In this document: positions 1 through 9,162 of the stretch, one piece after another | Numbering within the stretch: the first letter of the stretch is position 1 | How the letters are laid out: each line of letters opens with the position of its first letter | Origin: Durusdinium trenchii | Taxonomy: Eukaryota > Sar > Dinophyceae > Suessiales > Symbiodiniaceae | Direction of reading: 5' to 3' | Length of the DNA: 64,000 nt | Assembly: GCA_963970005.1 (NCBI GenBank) | Contig: CAXAMN010022917.1 | Location: 87,087-151,086, forward strand | Notes under the pieces: generated by a model | Told to the model about the DNA's origin: nothing | Seen by the model: only the letters and a program-made list of their open reading frames with translations | Databases searched by the model: none | Translations under genes and position numbers: made by a program

Positions 1-329
1 GTGCGTTCATGAAGAGCAGTAGGCCTCTGTGGCAGCAAGACACAAATCGATCGTCTTGTGATTTCAAACCATTTGTTCTTTTCATGTTTTTTCGCCTGGG
101 TGGTGACGCTGGGGGACTCGGCGACTGGCGGGTGTGACAGGCTGGGGTGACCGGATGAGACCGGAATGCTTTTTGGATTTGCCTGAAGTCGTGATCATTT
201 GCATGAGAGATGGTGATCTCATGGTTCTTCATGGGTTGACCAAAGATGCACCAGGCTGAGATGTAGCAAACTCTGAGTGTAGTGAAGGTAGAGTCAGGGA
301 GGACATTGCAGAAAAGAGAAAACCTCAAG

Positions 330-621
330 CAGCTCAGTGCATGTTGGCCCTGGAGTTGGGCCTTCATCATGGACCGGAATAGGATGTCATCGTGCACATC
401 TTCCATGAGTAATGAAGCTGAACCTCTGCTTTGGTCACGCCGTCGGAGGTCCGTCTCTGCCCAGTTCAGCTTCAAGGCTTCTTGCACACTGTTGGTGGCA
501 AAGTCATTCTTCGTGGCGCGCTCCGATTCTGCAGCAGCATCCATGCCACAACGAAGTCTGGCAGAAACTGTTCTGCCCCTTCTGGCGCTTGGTCCGAGAT
601 GTTTGCTTGGTGTAGTTGCTC
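330..621 (-). pseudogene. retroelement gag-like fragment, frameshifted
   Basis: Read on the minus strand, an acceptor-like CACAG at about 622-626 leads into a frame with the string FLPDFVVAWMLLQ. Near 530-545 the sense continues in another frame with ESERATKNDFATNS, VQEALKLNWAETDLRRRD and LLMEDVHDD, so about one base has been lost or gained. The pattern (a short helical LPxFVxxWxLL block, then a basic/acidic helix ending in LRxRD) resembles the N-terminal gag-like part of Ty1/copia-type polyproteins that are abundant in dinoflagellate genomes. That resemblance is from memory of the family and was not searched. No integrase or reverse transcriptase is visible next to it, so this is a decayed piece. 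An alternative is two exons of a host gene with an unseen intron. Confidence 0.45.
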
Positions 622-679
622 CTGTGTCACATGCCTTTGATAGCCTCTATCCTACCATGATATGTTGATTGTCCCACCA

Positions 680-1110
680 AAACCCTTGGTCTTGGTTCCA
701 CTGCCAAGCATCCTCATTGTCTTCTAAAGGCCGTGATCGTCACCCTTCAATCTTTTCGCGCGGTCAGGTTGATGACGTGTGGCCCGGCTTGCACCATGAT
801 TGCCGCTGCATGGACTGATGGCACCTTTCCGAATTCCGGCTGAAGACTTGATGACACATGAAATATCCCTGTCCATATTTCCCGATGGCCTCTGCCAAGG
901 CCTTGGGAGACTCACACAGGCTCAATCGTGGCGTTCGATGTGGCAGAAGACCTTGCCTATGGTCTTCCCAGCGCAAGCCAATGTAGGAGCTTGCACCGGC
1001 CTTCAAGAAGGCCAGCACTTCCTGAGCGCCCCTCGCATGAGAGATCCACCCCAGTGACTGGGGCCCCGCTAAAGGTCTCTTCTTCCAATCCAACGTCTCC
1101 ACATAGTTAA
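680..1110 (-). other. unresolved open region, possible decayed coding sequence
   Basis: The minus strand carries a 112-codon open frame here with sense-like strings such as RGAQEVLAFLKAG and ALAEAIGKYGQGYF. A second minus frame is also open over part of it. No splice sites or known domain could be settled. It may be more of the retroelement debris downstream on the same strand, or chance. Confidence 0.2.
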
Positions 1111-1186
1111 TAGTTCTTCAACGCAGCTCGTTTTTTATGGTATAGTATGTATTGATTGTTGGGATCCCATCCCGGCTATATCTCAC

Positions 1187-1249
1187 CTCTGTCATCGCTC
1201 CCTTCCAGCAACAAAAGGATCTCTTCCTCAAAGTCCCTGGATCTTCGCT
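1187..1249 (-). CDS. candidate small exon, unknown product
   Basis: The minus strand reads SRDFEEEILLLLEGSDDR between an acceptor-like CATTAG and a good donor (GAG followed by GTGAGATA). It is acidic and helical. Nothing identifies the protein, and no neighbouring exon was joined to it. Confidence 0.3.
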
Positions 1250-2480
1250 CTAATGCCCGTGCGGATTTCCAATCGAATCACTTTCGCACTCGGAGCCGAT
1301 GCTCACGGATCAAGCACCCCCCCCCCAGTGTCCAAAAACAGGACGCTTTGCGGGCGGGTGTTTGCGCCTGCTTTGCGTGCAAATATAACAAAATACCGTT
1401 TATTATACATATGTTGTATTATTATTGTTTATTTCTATTGTTGCTATTATGTGATATGATGATGTGTGTGTGCGAACATGGGACCAGTTATGAGCTACGT
1501 GTCGTGGCACCCTCCTCGAGGGACACTGAGTGGCACACTGTGATGCATGGTTTGTGAGCAGACTTCAATCTGATCCCCACTTGGTAGCTCCAAGCCCCAA
1601 GCCGTCTCCTGTGAATGTTTCGATTTGCTCCAGGATCCTCCACCTGGGGCGGGACGAAACGGCCATGCGGCAATGCAAACCCATCAAGTCGGAATTTGCC
1701 TACACTCCAACTCCCTGACATTGAAAGGTGAAAAACGTATTAAAACATTGAAGAGGAACATCATCTATGTCATGTCTTCTCGTGTCCATGCCATCTACTT
1801 GCAATGTCATTGGTCTAAAGTATGCTAAGTGACCTAACCTTGGGGTCCCATGACTCACGACCTTTTACAGGCCAAATTCAGTGACTGAACTAACCAAGAA
1901 ATCAAGTTCAGTCATGAACGGAGGAAATAGGTTTCCCTAAAGACTAACAGTTGCCTGCAGCTGACTTGCAAAAACCAAGCAAATGTCTGCTGCCAAATGG
2001 TGCAAACATGTGAAAACCACTTTTTTACGGCATGCTTAGTTCCAATTGGCACCTGCCCCACATTCGTCTCCGTAGTGCCCTGAGCTTCCAGCAAAGGTTC
2101 ATGCCTTCAGCTGGTTGTGCTGCAGACATGGTCTCTGGATCTACCTGAGGGCCAAAGAAACTGAACCTTCGCGATTCAGCTGAGGACCCGTCCTGGGGTC
2201 CAAACCTTCTTTCCTTTGGGTATGGGCCCAGCTACGTTTTCCCAACAGCAAGGTGGTAAATGATTAGAAGCATCTTGAAACCAGAAATTCCGCAATACTC
2301 ACCTAGTGTGACCATTCCACACTACTCAAGAAATGTAACATCGTACACGACAATAGAAAACGTATGTGGTCCGCAACATGGTTCTCCTCTGACCTGGTCC
2401 TTCGCAATCCTCATAAAACTTCTTTAAGCTACACAGTTCTCCCAAACACTCCCCCTTTTCAACCACCCCAATGTAGGCAA
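1250..2480. other. non-coding stretch
   Basis: It contains a C12 run near 1318-1330 and an A/T-rich part at 1380-1460 with TTATTATTG runs. A 77-codon minus frame (1488-1721) is weakly coding-like (VGKFRLDGFALPHGRF) but has no clear borders. No other gene is supported. Confidence 0.4.
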
Positions 2481-2484
2481 TAAC

Positions 2485-2631
2485 ATGGAGCGCCTTCTTG
2501 CTCTGCTCCTTTTACACCATGTGACCGTGGCCCAACCGGGCGCCGCAAAGGCTCTGCGTGATGCGCCGTGTCTCGCCAGGGAAGTCAGCGGTCGGGCCAC
2601 TGCCTGGGCGATGCAACCAAAAACCGTGTGA
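2485..2631 (+). CDS. candidate short ORF with signal-peptide-like start
   Basis: An ATG at 2485 opens 48 codons beginning MERLLALLLLHHVTVAQPG, a hydrophobic leucine-rich start like a secretory signal, followed by a basic/polar part and a stop at 2629. Third positions are moderately G/C-rich. It could be a first exon that runs past its true donor, or chance: the minus strand is open here too (AVARPLTSLARHGASRRAFA). Confidence 0.22.
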   Translation: MERLLALLLLHHVTVAQPGAAKALRDAPCLAREVSGRATAWAMQPKTV

Positions 2632-2639
2632 TTCATGGC

Positions 2640-3740
2640 TAGGACCCCCTATTTGAGGATGGGTGAGGAGAGTACGACATAGAACCACATATGTATCTGC
2701 GTCTACATCCTTGGTGTGGACGATCTTGGGCCCTCCAAGTGCACAAGTATATAAAGCGTAGAAGTAGCTGCTTTTAGCGTCATCTCCCGTTCTCTAGCCT
2801 CCTTTACAGGGCCCAGGTTGTTTTGTTGATCGTCCCACCACGCCGACGAAAGACACAGCTCCCTATGCTCCCTGCCTGGGTCGTCTTCATGGCGTGCCAG
2901 GCGAGCATGGCTTCAAAAGTCGTCCAAGACAAAGGCCCGCAGTTTCTGTGACACCTCAGTGGGCCTCCGAAACAACTCTGTCTCAACTGGGTGAAGATGG
3001 GTGAAGGTATTGGTTGAAGCGACTGAAAGTGAACTTTGTCAGAGGTTTCTGCATGTCGGTGGCTGGAAACGAGTGGGTGCTGTGCTGTGCGGTCCATGTG
3101 GTGTGAGCTTCGTTGTTGTTTGACCTGATGGATGGCTCCATGGCTCCACCATGCTCCACCGTTTTCACTCCCGGGCGCGCAGGCTGTGAAGACCGTCGGT
3201 GTGTCGATGACGACGTGGCCCGTCATCGCCGGTTCCAACGATCGCATCGATCGCCGCGGAAGGACGGGTGGGCTCGGTGGGCTCCAGGTGCCATGACCCA
3301 TCGGACCCATCAAGTCGGACCTCCACGTGCTTCTGTCGCTTCAAACGCGACAGGCTGTGTCTGTGTCTCTCTCGGGCGAAGTAGAGAATTTCACATCTGG
3401 AGCATTTGGTTGAACCATCAGATTGAAGTGCATCTGTATAATAGCTAGATTATAATAGTAAGTAAAGTAATTGGCAAATCCAATCACCACAGGTGATGAT
3501 GGTCAGTACAACTTATACCGAAACATTACACATAGGCAAATCATGTTGCGTTCAAAGCAACTATAGCTGAAGATGCGGAGGGAGGGAAACCCTGTCCGCC
3601 ATTCTTCCTCCTATTGGGATACACTCCGAAATCATGGACTTAGACCAAATAGGCCCACTAAGGCGCCTGGGAAAAAAAATCAAAACTTCTGCACACAGGT
3701 GGTCTTTCCGCTTCCAGTACTCAGAAGCCTCACTTAAAAA
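2640..3740. other. mostly non-coding, one GC-rich island
   Basis: A 169-codon minus frame (2804-3313) crosses a GC-rich island at about 3160-3300. Two minus frames there look partly coding-like (PTEPTRPSAAIDAIVGTG in one, EPAMTGHVVIDTPTVFTA in the other). No splice sites decide between them. The rest shows nothing. Confidence 0.3.
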
Positions 3741-3761
3741 GAACAAAAAAACAACTCCTCC

Positions 3762-4040
3762 CTGCAGCCCCCATCCCTGAGCACCCCTCTCTCCGCTCCG
3801 TGCCCGTCTGGTCCCGTTCCGCTCCGCCCTCCGTCCGCGACCGCTCCGTCCCGTGAACCCGCTCCGTCTCGTCGGTGTTCACGAAGCTCGCCGCATCCAA
3901 GGCGTAGGGCGTCAAGCCTGGCTGTGGAGAGCACCGGAGCGGACGTTCTCCGCGCTCGGGTGGAGCGACGAAACACGTCTCGGGGTTTTGGAGCGACGAA
4001 ACGTCGGACGACGAAGGACGCAACGAGCAACATGAGAACC
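3762..4040 (-). CDS. GC-rich coding-like block, frame unresolved
   Basis: On the minus strand two overlapping frames remain open for most of this block. One reads SFVNTDETERVHGTERSRTE and GGAERDQTGTERREG with strongly G/C third positions. The other reads VASFVVRRFVAPKPRDVF upstream. The high G/C third-position bias suggests exon sequence in at least part. The Glu/Arg/Thr-rich repeat character may be low-complexity linker. No domain was recognised. Confidence 0.35.
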
Positions 4041-4826
4041 ACAAAAAGGCCTTGGACACTAGGCCAAAAAAATGTTATGCCTACTCTTGGGGTGGTTTGA
4101 GAGATGAAAAGGCAAAAAATGGCAGAGTTGGAAGATCTAGATTCACTATCATGAGGCGCAAAGTGCAATGACTTTGAAGATGCAGGTCTCGTCATCTCGT
4201 CACTTCTCTCGCCTTTGCATCTAATATCAAGCTCAAGCACATCAAAAACATGATTTGAACCTATTGTCGCCAGTTCAATGGAAGAAAGCTTCACCCATTG
4301 CCACTCGCTGCTTAAACACCACACGTGGCAGGACTAAGCTTTGACGCCCACCTTTCTGCAAACCAAAACAATGCGAATAACCAAAACACATGAAGACCTT
4401 CTACTTCAGAGGGAGAGTCTGCTGGGTGTTTTTGGGTGAAGGTGGAAGGCTTTAAACCTGAGCAACTCTGAACCTGGCGCTTTTGGCTCTACGTCATCAA
4501 ATTAGACTGCGATGCATCCTGGCCGTCCTGGTCCAAAATCAAGAACCATGGATTTCATAGCTCGGAACCTGGAACAGGCTTAGGCCTAAGGCGGCTTAAG
4601 CAAAAGGAACAAATATTGACAAAAAAAAATCACCCCGAAGCAAAACAAACACATGTCAACAAGAATGCCTTGGACGACTTGACCAAGCCCTGCTCCATCA
4701 AATCTTAGGATCCTGCGCACTTATTTTTTTTGGTTTCACCTGGAAGAAACTGTCTAAAAAACGTTCTGGCGCATGAGCCTTCCCTGTCGAACAATCTTCC
4801 TATCTTTTACTCAGGTTCTTTTCTCT

Positions 4827-4927
4827 CCCTAGGGATCCAAGTACCTTCTCAGCAGGTGATTGGAGACACCGCTATGTAGGTTTGGAGGGTCCAAGTACCT
4901 TCTCAGAAGGTACTTGGATCCCTAGGG
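4827..4927. mobile_element. foldback (MITE-like) element, copy A
   Basis: A 101-bp element has 23-bp perfect inverted ends (4827-4849 and 4905-4927), each starting CCCTAGGGATCCAAG. The centre holds GGTGATTGGAGACA and TATGTAGG, shared with copies at 30875 and 50815. It has no coding capacity. It behaves like a non-autonomous foldback element; target-site duplications were not identified. Confidence 0.7.
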
Positions 4928-4972
4928 TCTAGTATTCTCTAGTGCTGTCTCCCCCGTCTTTGACCGTGCTCC

Positions 4973-4981
4973 GCACACACG

Positions 4982-5012
<31 letters not shown>

Positions 5013-5022
5013 GTATATATAG
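4973..5022. repeat. composite CA/TA microsatellite
   Basis: A run of (CA)n from about 4974 passes directly into (TA)n up to about 5020. The same composite design recurs at about 5528-5560, 24440, 24540 and 43420. Confidence 0.8.
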
Positions 5023-5184
5023 TCCCCCTTTTAGAGTTAGCCGAATTTCAAAATTTTTACAATCATTGATTGATTGGCAATAAATGTGCAATTCGGACAC
5101 CAAACAAGCAATCGGAATGAGCATCCTGAAAAAATAGAGTTAGCTGCGCACGCTCTTTTTTCAACCCATCTCAATCCCGTGCTC

Positions 5185-5411
5185 ATGCAGATGCACTGGG
5201 ACTGCAAGCTGCCAGCCGCTCTGTCAGCTTGGCCAGCGTGTCGACCCAGCGCTCCTTGCGCTCCATGGCTGTCACAGCCGCCGAGTGGCGCTCTGGCCAA
5301 CTCTATGACTCTCGCTTTGAGCAAGCTCACAAGTGGATGTGCAACCCCGGCCTCCATGTCTGACTCTGACGGTGGACACACTGGCGCTGGAAGCGGAGGG
5401 GGTTCTTCCAC
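5185..5411 (-). pseudogene. coiled-coil-like coding fragment with frameshift
   Basis: The minus strand first reads EEPPPLPAPVCPPSESDM and then HPLVSLLKARVIELA in one frame. At about 5290 the sense moves to another frame with ERHSAAVTAMERKERWVD and TLAKLTERLAAC. Both halves have good codon bias and together make one continuous amphipathic helix. A single-base disruption is therefore more likely than two separate exons; the junction shows no splice sites. Product unknown. Confidence 0.45.
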
Positions 5412-5527
5412 GGCCCCAGGAAAAGAAACCCTCGAAAGTGGCAGGATATGTTTGTGCCACAGCCCCTAAAGCGTTTGTGTTGTTTATGTGCAAACTCTAT
5501 AGCTCAACTCTATCCAGCTACTTTGTA

Positions 5528-5550
<23 letters not shown>

Positions 5551-5560
<10 letters not shown>

Positions 5561-5955
5561 CAACCCCTGGGCCAAGGGTTCACCACCACCTGCTTTTCCA
5601 CCACAACTTTACACGCAGGGGGGCAATGCACGACTGACAGACATTGCCCAACGAAGACGCTGTCAGTTCGTGGTGAAGCAATGCGGGACGCCGCATTGTG
5701 TACCTGCTGAGTTTTTCACAAGCTGTGACCCTCCTTCTCCACGGTTTGTTTCATGGTTCTTTCACGTTTCTTACCCCAAAAACAGGTTTCCCACAGCTGC
5801 TTTCAGCCGCCGTCGTTCAGCCGCGCTTCTGCAGACAAGTGAACAATTTGTTCAACAATTCAGTTGCGCTGACCCTGTCACCTTGCGTTTCCCTCATTCC
5901 TTTTGACCTGGGAACTTTGAACTGAGTGTAACTGAATACAATTGTCAGAGTGTGT
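5551..5955. repeat. segmental duplication, copy 1
   Basis: This segment begins in a (TG)n tract, continues with CAACCCCTGGGCCAAGG, and ends at CAATTGTCAGAGTGTG. It recurs nearly base for base at 6386-6783. Relative to copy 2 it has a few substitutions and 7 extra bases (TTTGAAC near 5911). An open frame of about 115 codons runs through both copies. Confidence 0.85.
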
Positions 5956-6385
5956 TTCGCTCAGCCGTCCCACTCGGGTGCTGAGTGTGATCCCCGTCAT
6001 TGGGGCGCTGTCTCATCGTGCAAGCAGTAACTGACCTCACCGCCTTTCACAGGAACTCCACCGGAAGTCACCTCCACATCCACCGAATTAACTGCCACAA
6101 CGGCCGCCGGGCCTAACCACGGGAACTGACAGTTTTGCAGCGTTTGCCTTTTTCTGCATGAAGTTTCTGCATGATTTTCCGCATGACCTTGCATATACAC
6201 TCAAGCAATCTGACCTGAGTTTTCGACAGTTTAATTCGATTTGCATGAACACCCTACCACACCACATACTAACTTTCCACGCGCTGAAGCTGCTGCCACC
6301 GAGCTAGTGAAGCTCTACGTCCAAAAAGGACAACGAAATTGCTTGCAGCCGATATTTGAAAGGAAAAAGCGCCGACCACGGCAAT

Positions 6386-6783
6386 CTGTGTGTGTCAACC
6401 CCTGGGCCAAGGGTTCACCACCACCTGCTTTTCCACCACAACTTTACACGCAGGGGGGCAATGCACGACTGACAGACATTGCCCAACGAAGACGCTGTCA
6501 GTTCGTGGTGAAGCAATGCGGGACGCCGCATTGTGTACCTGCTGAGTTTTTCACAAGCTGCGACCCTCCTTCTCCACGGTTTGTTTCATGGTTCTTTCAC
6601 GTTTCTCACCCCAAAAACAGGTTTCCCACAGCTGCTTTCAACCGCCGTCGTTCAGCCGCGCTTCTGCAGACAAGTGAACAATTTGTTCAACAATTCAGTT
6701 GCGCTGACCCTGTCACCTTGCGTTTCCCTCATTCCTTTTGACCTGGGAACTGAGTGTAACTGAATACAATTGTCAGAGTGTGT
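6386..6783. repeat. segmental duplication, copy 2
   Basis: Near-identical copy of 5551-5955, offset by about 835 bases. The few visible differences, including the 7-base deletion, suggest a recent duplication. The shared frame (for example RRCQFVVKQCGTPHCVPAEF) differs by only a couple of residues. It starts inside the microsatellite and has no recognisable domain, so it is not called as a gene. Confidence 0.85.
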
Positions 6784-6789
6784 GTGTGC

Positions 6790-6925
6790 GTTTCAAACGC
6801 TGCAGCAGTGTACTTATACGCCTGGACTATGTCAGTGTACATGTCCAAAATGTCAGTGTAGCAGTGTACTATGTCGGTGTAACCGTGTACTTCTGTGTCA
6901 GTGTAAATGCCTGCGGAGTCAAATG
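6790..6925. repeat. degenerate GTCAGTGTA repeats
   Basis: Variants of TGTCAGTGTA and CAGTGTAC recur at least six times in about 110 bases. No gene is supported. Confidence 0.55.
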
Positions 6926-6938
6926 AAACAAATTGCCT

Positions 6939-7099
6939 GAGCTAGACCCTCTAAAATGGGCCAGGCTAGAGGATAGAGTTAGCCACATGGTCCAAAATAT
7001 GCTGAGCTAGACCCCCTAAAATGGGCTAGGCTAGAGGATAGAGTTAGCCACATGGTCCAAAATATGCTGAGCTAGACCCCGTAAAATGGGCTAGGCTAG
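6939..7099. repeat. 65-bp tandem repeat, about 2.5 copies
   Basis: Units start at 6939, 7004 and 7069 (the last partial). Each begins GAGCTAGACCC and contains AAAATGGGC and ATAGAGTTAGCC. A GAGTTAGC core also occurs singly near 5034, 5137 and 7229. Confidence 0.85.
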
Positions 7100-7599
7100 C
7101 CGGGAATGATTTTTTGCAAAAACAATGTTTTTTTTTGCATTTTCTGCCTTGGGTGCATGCCTTTAAGGAATGCTGTTTTGGATATAGAGATATCCGTTTG
7201 GGTTTTAACAAAATGTATGTTTTGGCAATAGAGTTAGCAAGTTAGCCTCCATGAGTTCACAAATCACTGGGTGACGGCTTTGACTGAAAGGGGGACTATA
7301 TATATATATACACATACAGTACATACACACTCACAAACAACAAACACAACCCACCAACGAACCAGGCAGCCTGCCAGACCAAACCAAACCAAAACACAAC
7401 TCCGAACCCCGGAGTCACCCGGAAGCACCAGTCAGTCTTCTCTTCCTGTCCCATGTCATCCCAGATTCTGAACACGCCAAACACCATTGTCGACGCTCCG
7501 TTTTCGGGGTGTCCTGGCTGGACTACCCCACAGTTACCGGCCTAATTAGGCGTCTAAAAAAAGGGCACCCCGACAGGAGGCACAATTCGACGCTCCCAC

Positions 7600-7755
7600 C
7601 TCCCTTGCAAAAGCAATAAGCTAACAGCCGTTCCTCGGTGCACCCCATCGATCGGGGAGACGAGTCGTCGTCGGCGGTCGGAACGGCCCGTATGTGCACA
7701 GCGCGGGGACGACCAAGCCGGGTAGCAAGCGGACCGGCGGCAACAGCGGACCGGC
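7600..7755 (-). CDS. candidate exon, unknown product
   Basis: The minus strand reads SRSAVAAGPLATRLGRPRAV, then VPTADDDSSPRSMGCTEERL and LAYCFCK, ending before a GT donor (GAG followed by GTGGGAG). Third positions are mostly G/C. A second minus frame and one plus frame are also open, so frame assignment is moderate at best. Confidence 0.38.
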
Positions 7756-8015
7756 TTATCGCGGATGGTCAAAGTGCCAGGTATGTGTCTTGGGACTCCG
7801 TGGCATAGCAGTCCTCAAAACCTCCATCTGAACATATCTGAAATCAGAGTTTTCAGAGTCCACACTTTGGATCAAAAACCCAGCCTCGGGTGGGTTCTGG
7901 TGAAATGTTAGGCAACAGTGAAAAAAGCCCTGGTCACCCGGTGAGTTTGGGGGCACGAACAAACAAAAGTCTGATCAAACAAAGGCCCAATGCAGCAGAA
8001 AAGACGAGGTTCGCC

Positions 8016-8190
8016 TCACAACCTCTGGCGTGTCCTTTCAGGAGCACGTTCCTCAAGATTGGCGCCAAACCGCCTCTTCCATCCCTGCATGCCACTTTGG
8101 CAGCTGGCGGTGCTTTTTGGCAACGTGGCCCATACTAAACGCATGGCCTTTTCGGCTTGCTTATGCATGAATGCTGAACTTCCCTCCCCG
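8016..8190 (-). CDS. candidate terminal exon, unknown product
   Basis: The minus strand reads FMHKQAEKAMRLVWATLPKS, then GWKRRFGANLEERAPERTRQ, and stops at TGA (8016). It lies downstream of the TTL gene on the same strand and could be its last exon, but no intron connecting them was established. Confidence 0.35.
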
Positions 8191-8788
8191 TTGGAGGGGT
8201 GCCAGCATGGCCTTGTCCGGTCCCTTCTGCGCTGTGCACGAAAGAGGCCGGCAGAATCAGTCCAGAGTGAGATCCAATGGGGTTGATGCGGGGACGATGT
8301 CCGGAGAAACAACCCCTCTGCGGAATTCATGTGCCATCGAATGCATCAGAAACCTCTTAAGAAAGGAAACGGCTTCTTGGTCTGGTCTTATTGGTCTTAG
8401 TTTTTAGATGTTTTTAGATTGGGGATCTGCAACATCTCTGAGCAAAGGCCGCAGGGGTTGTTGGCAGGTGGGTGACCACCCGCAACTCAACTCGCGGTCT
8501 CACCCCCTGCATCACCACCACTAGTGGCTTCTGAGGAGCAATCAATCAATCCCCCAAAACAGAAATTGAGGATACTGCACATTCATCGAACAAACACGGG
8601 TTCATGACGAGTCATGTCAATGCCCTAGCTAGTTTTTTGATGTTTTTTGGAGTGCAATCATGGAAGTGCTAAGTGCTCGACAATGGAACATGTTCAGCTT
8701 CCCATCCGAGAGTACTCTGATCATATCTGATCTGCCTCGTCTGCCCCTCAAGCCCTTACGTCGCATGAAATCGCGCATGCGTTCCCTC

Positions 8789-8930
8789 AGAGGATGGAGA
8801 CTGGGATCGTTCCAAATCTTCTAAGGAGCTGGCGACCATCAAAGGCAGTCGCCGCCACTGGCCTCAGGTTCGCTCATGGTCTCAGGCCGTGCGAGACCTG
8901 CAACAGATGCGTCGACCGGTCCGAAATTAA
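8789..8930 (+). CDS. candidate terminal exon, unknown product
   Basis: After a good acceptor (TTCCCTCAG), the plus strand reads DGDWDRSKSSKELATIKGSR, then HWPQVRSWSQAVRDLQQMRR, and a TAA stop. It is basic and helical. A minus-strand reading (PLMVASSLEDLERSQSPSS) is also open, and would suit the TTL gene strand better. Confidence 0.33.
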
Positions 8931-9060
8931 CATATCAAAACCCGGGAGGTTCAGGAACATCATGAAAGATCATGGATGATGGCATCTTTATGGGAAAAAA
9001 CAGCCTGGCCCAGCCCCTCCAGCCCCAGTGACTGGGCAAGGGCTCTTGCAAGGGCGATTC

Positions 9061-9162
9061 AACTCCTAGGAGATCACCATAGGAGCCGCGATACATCGCC
9101 AAGGATGGAGAAGGGTTCACTTCCAAAAGCAAGACTTCCCTGGCAGAGTTCACCAAGAAGTC
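9061..9162 (-). CDS. TTL-like gene, exon 8 of the recognised set (catalytic EVN motif)
   Basis: It starts after CTCCAAG with DFLVNSAREVLLLEVNPSPS and LAMYRGSYGDLLGV. LLLEVNPSPS is the most conserved ATP-grasp/TTL motif. The end at 9061 assumes a GA donor (GTT followed by GAATCG); the frame stays open to about 8935, so the 3' border is uncertain. An earlier acceptor (CTTCTCAG at about 9179-9186) would need a non-standard donor upstream. Confidence 0.78.
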
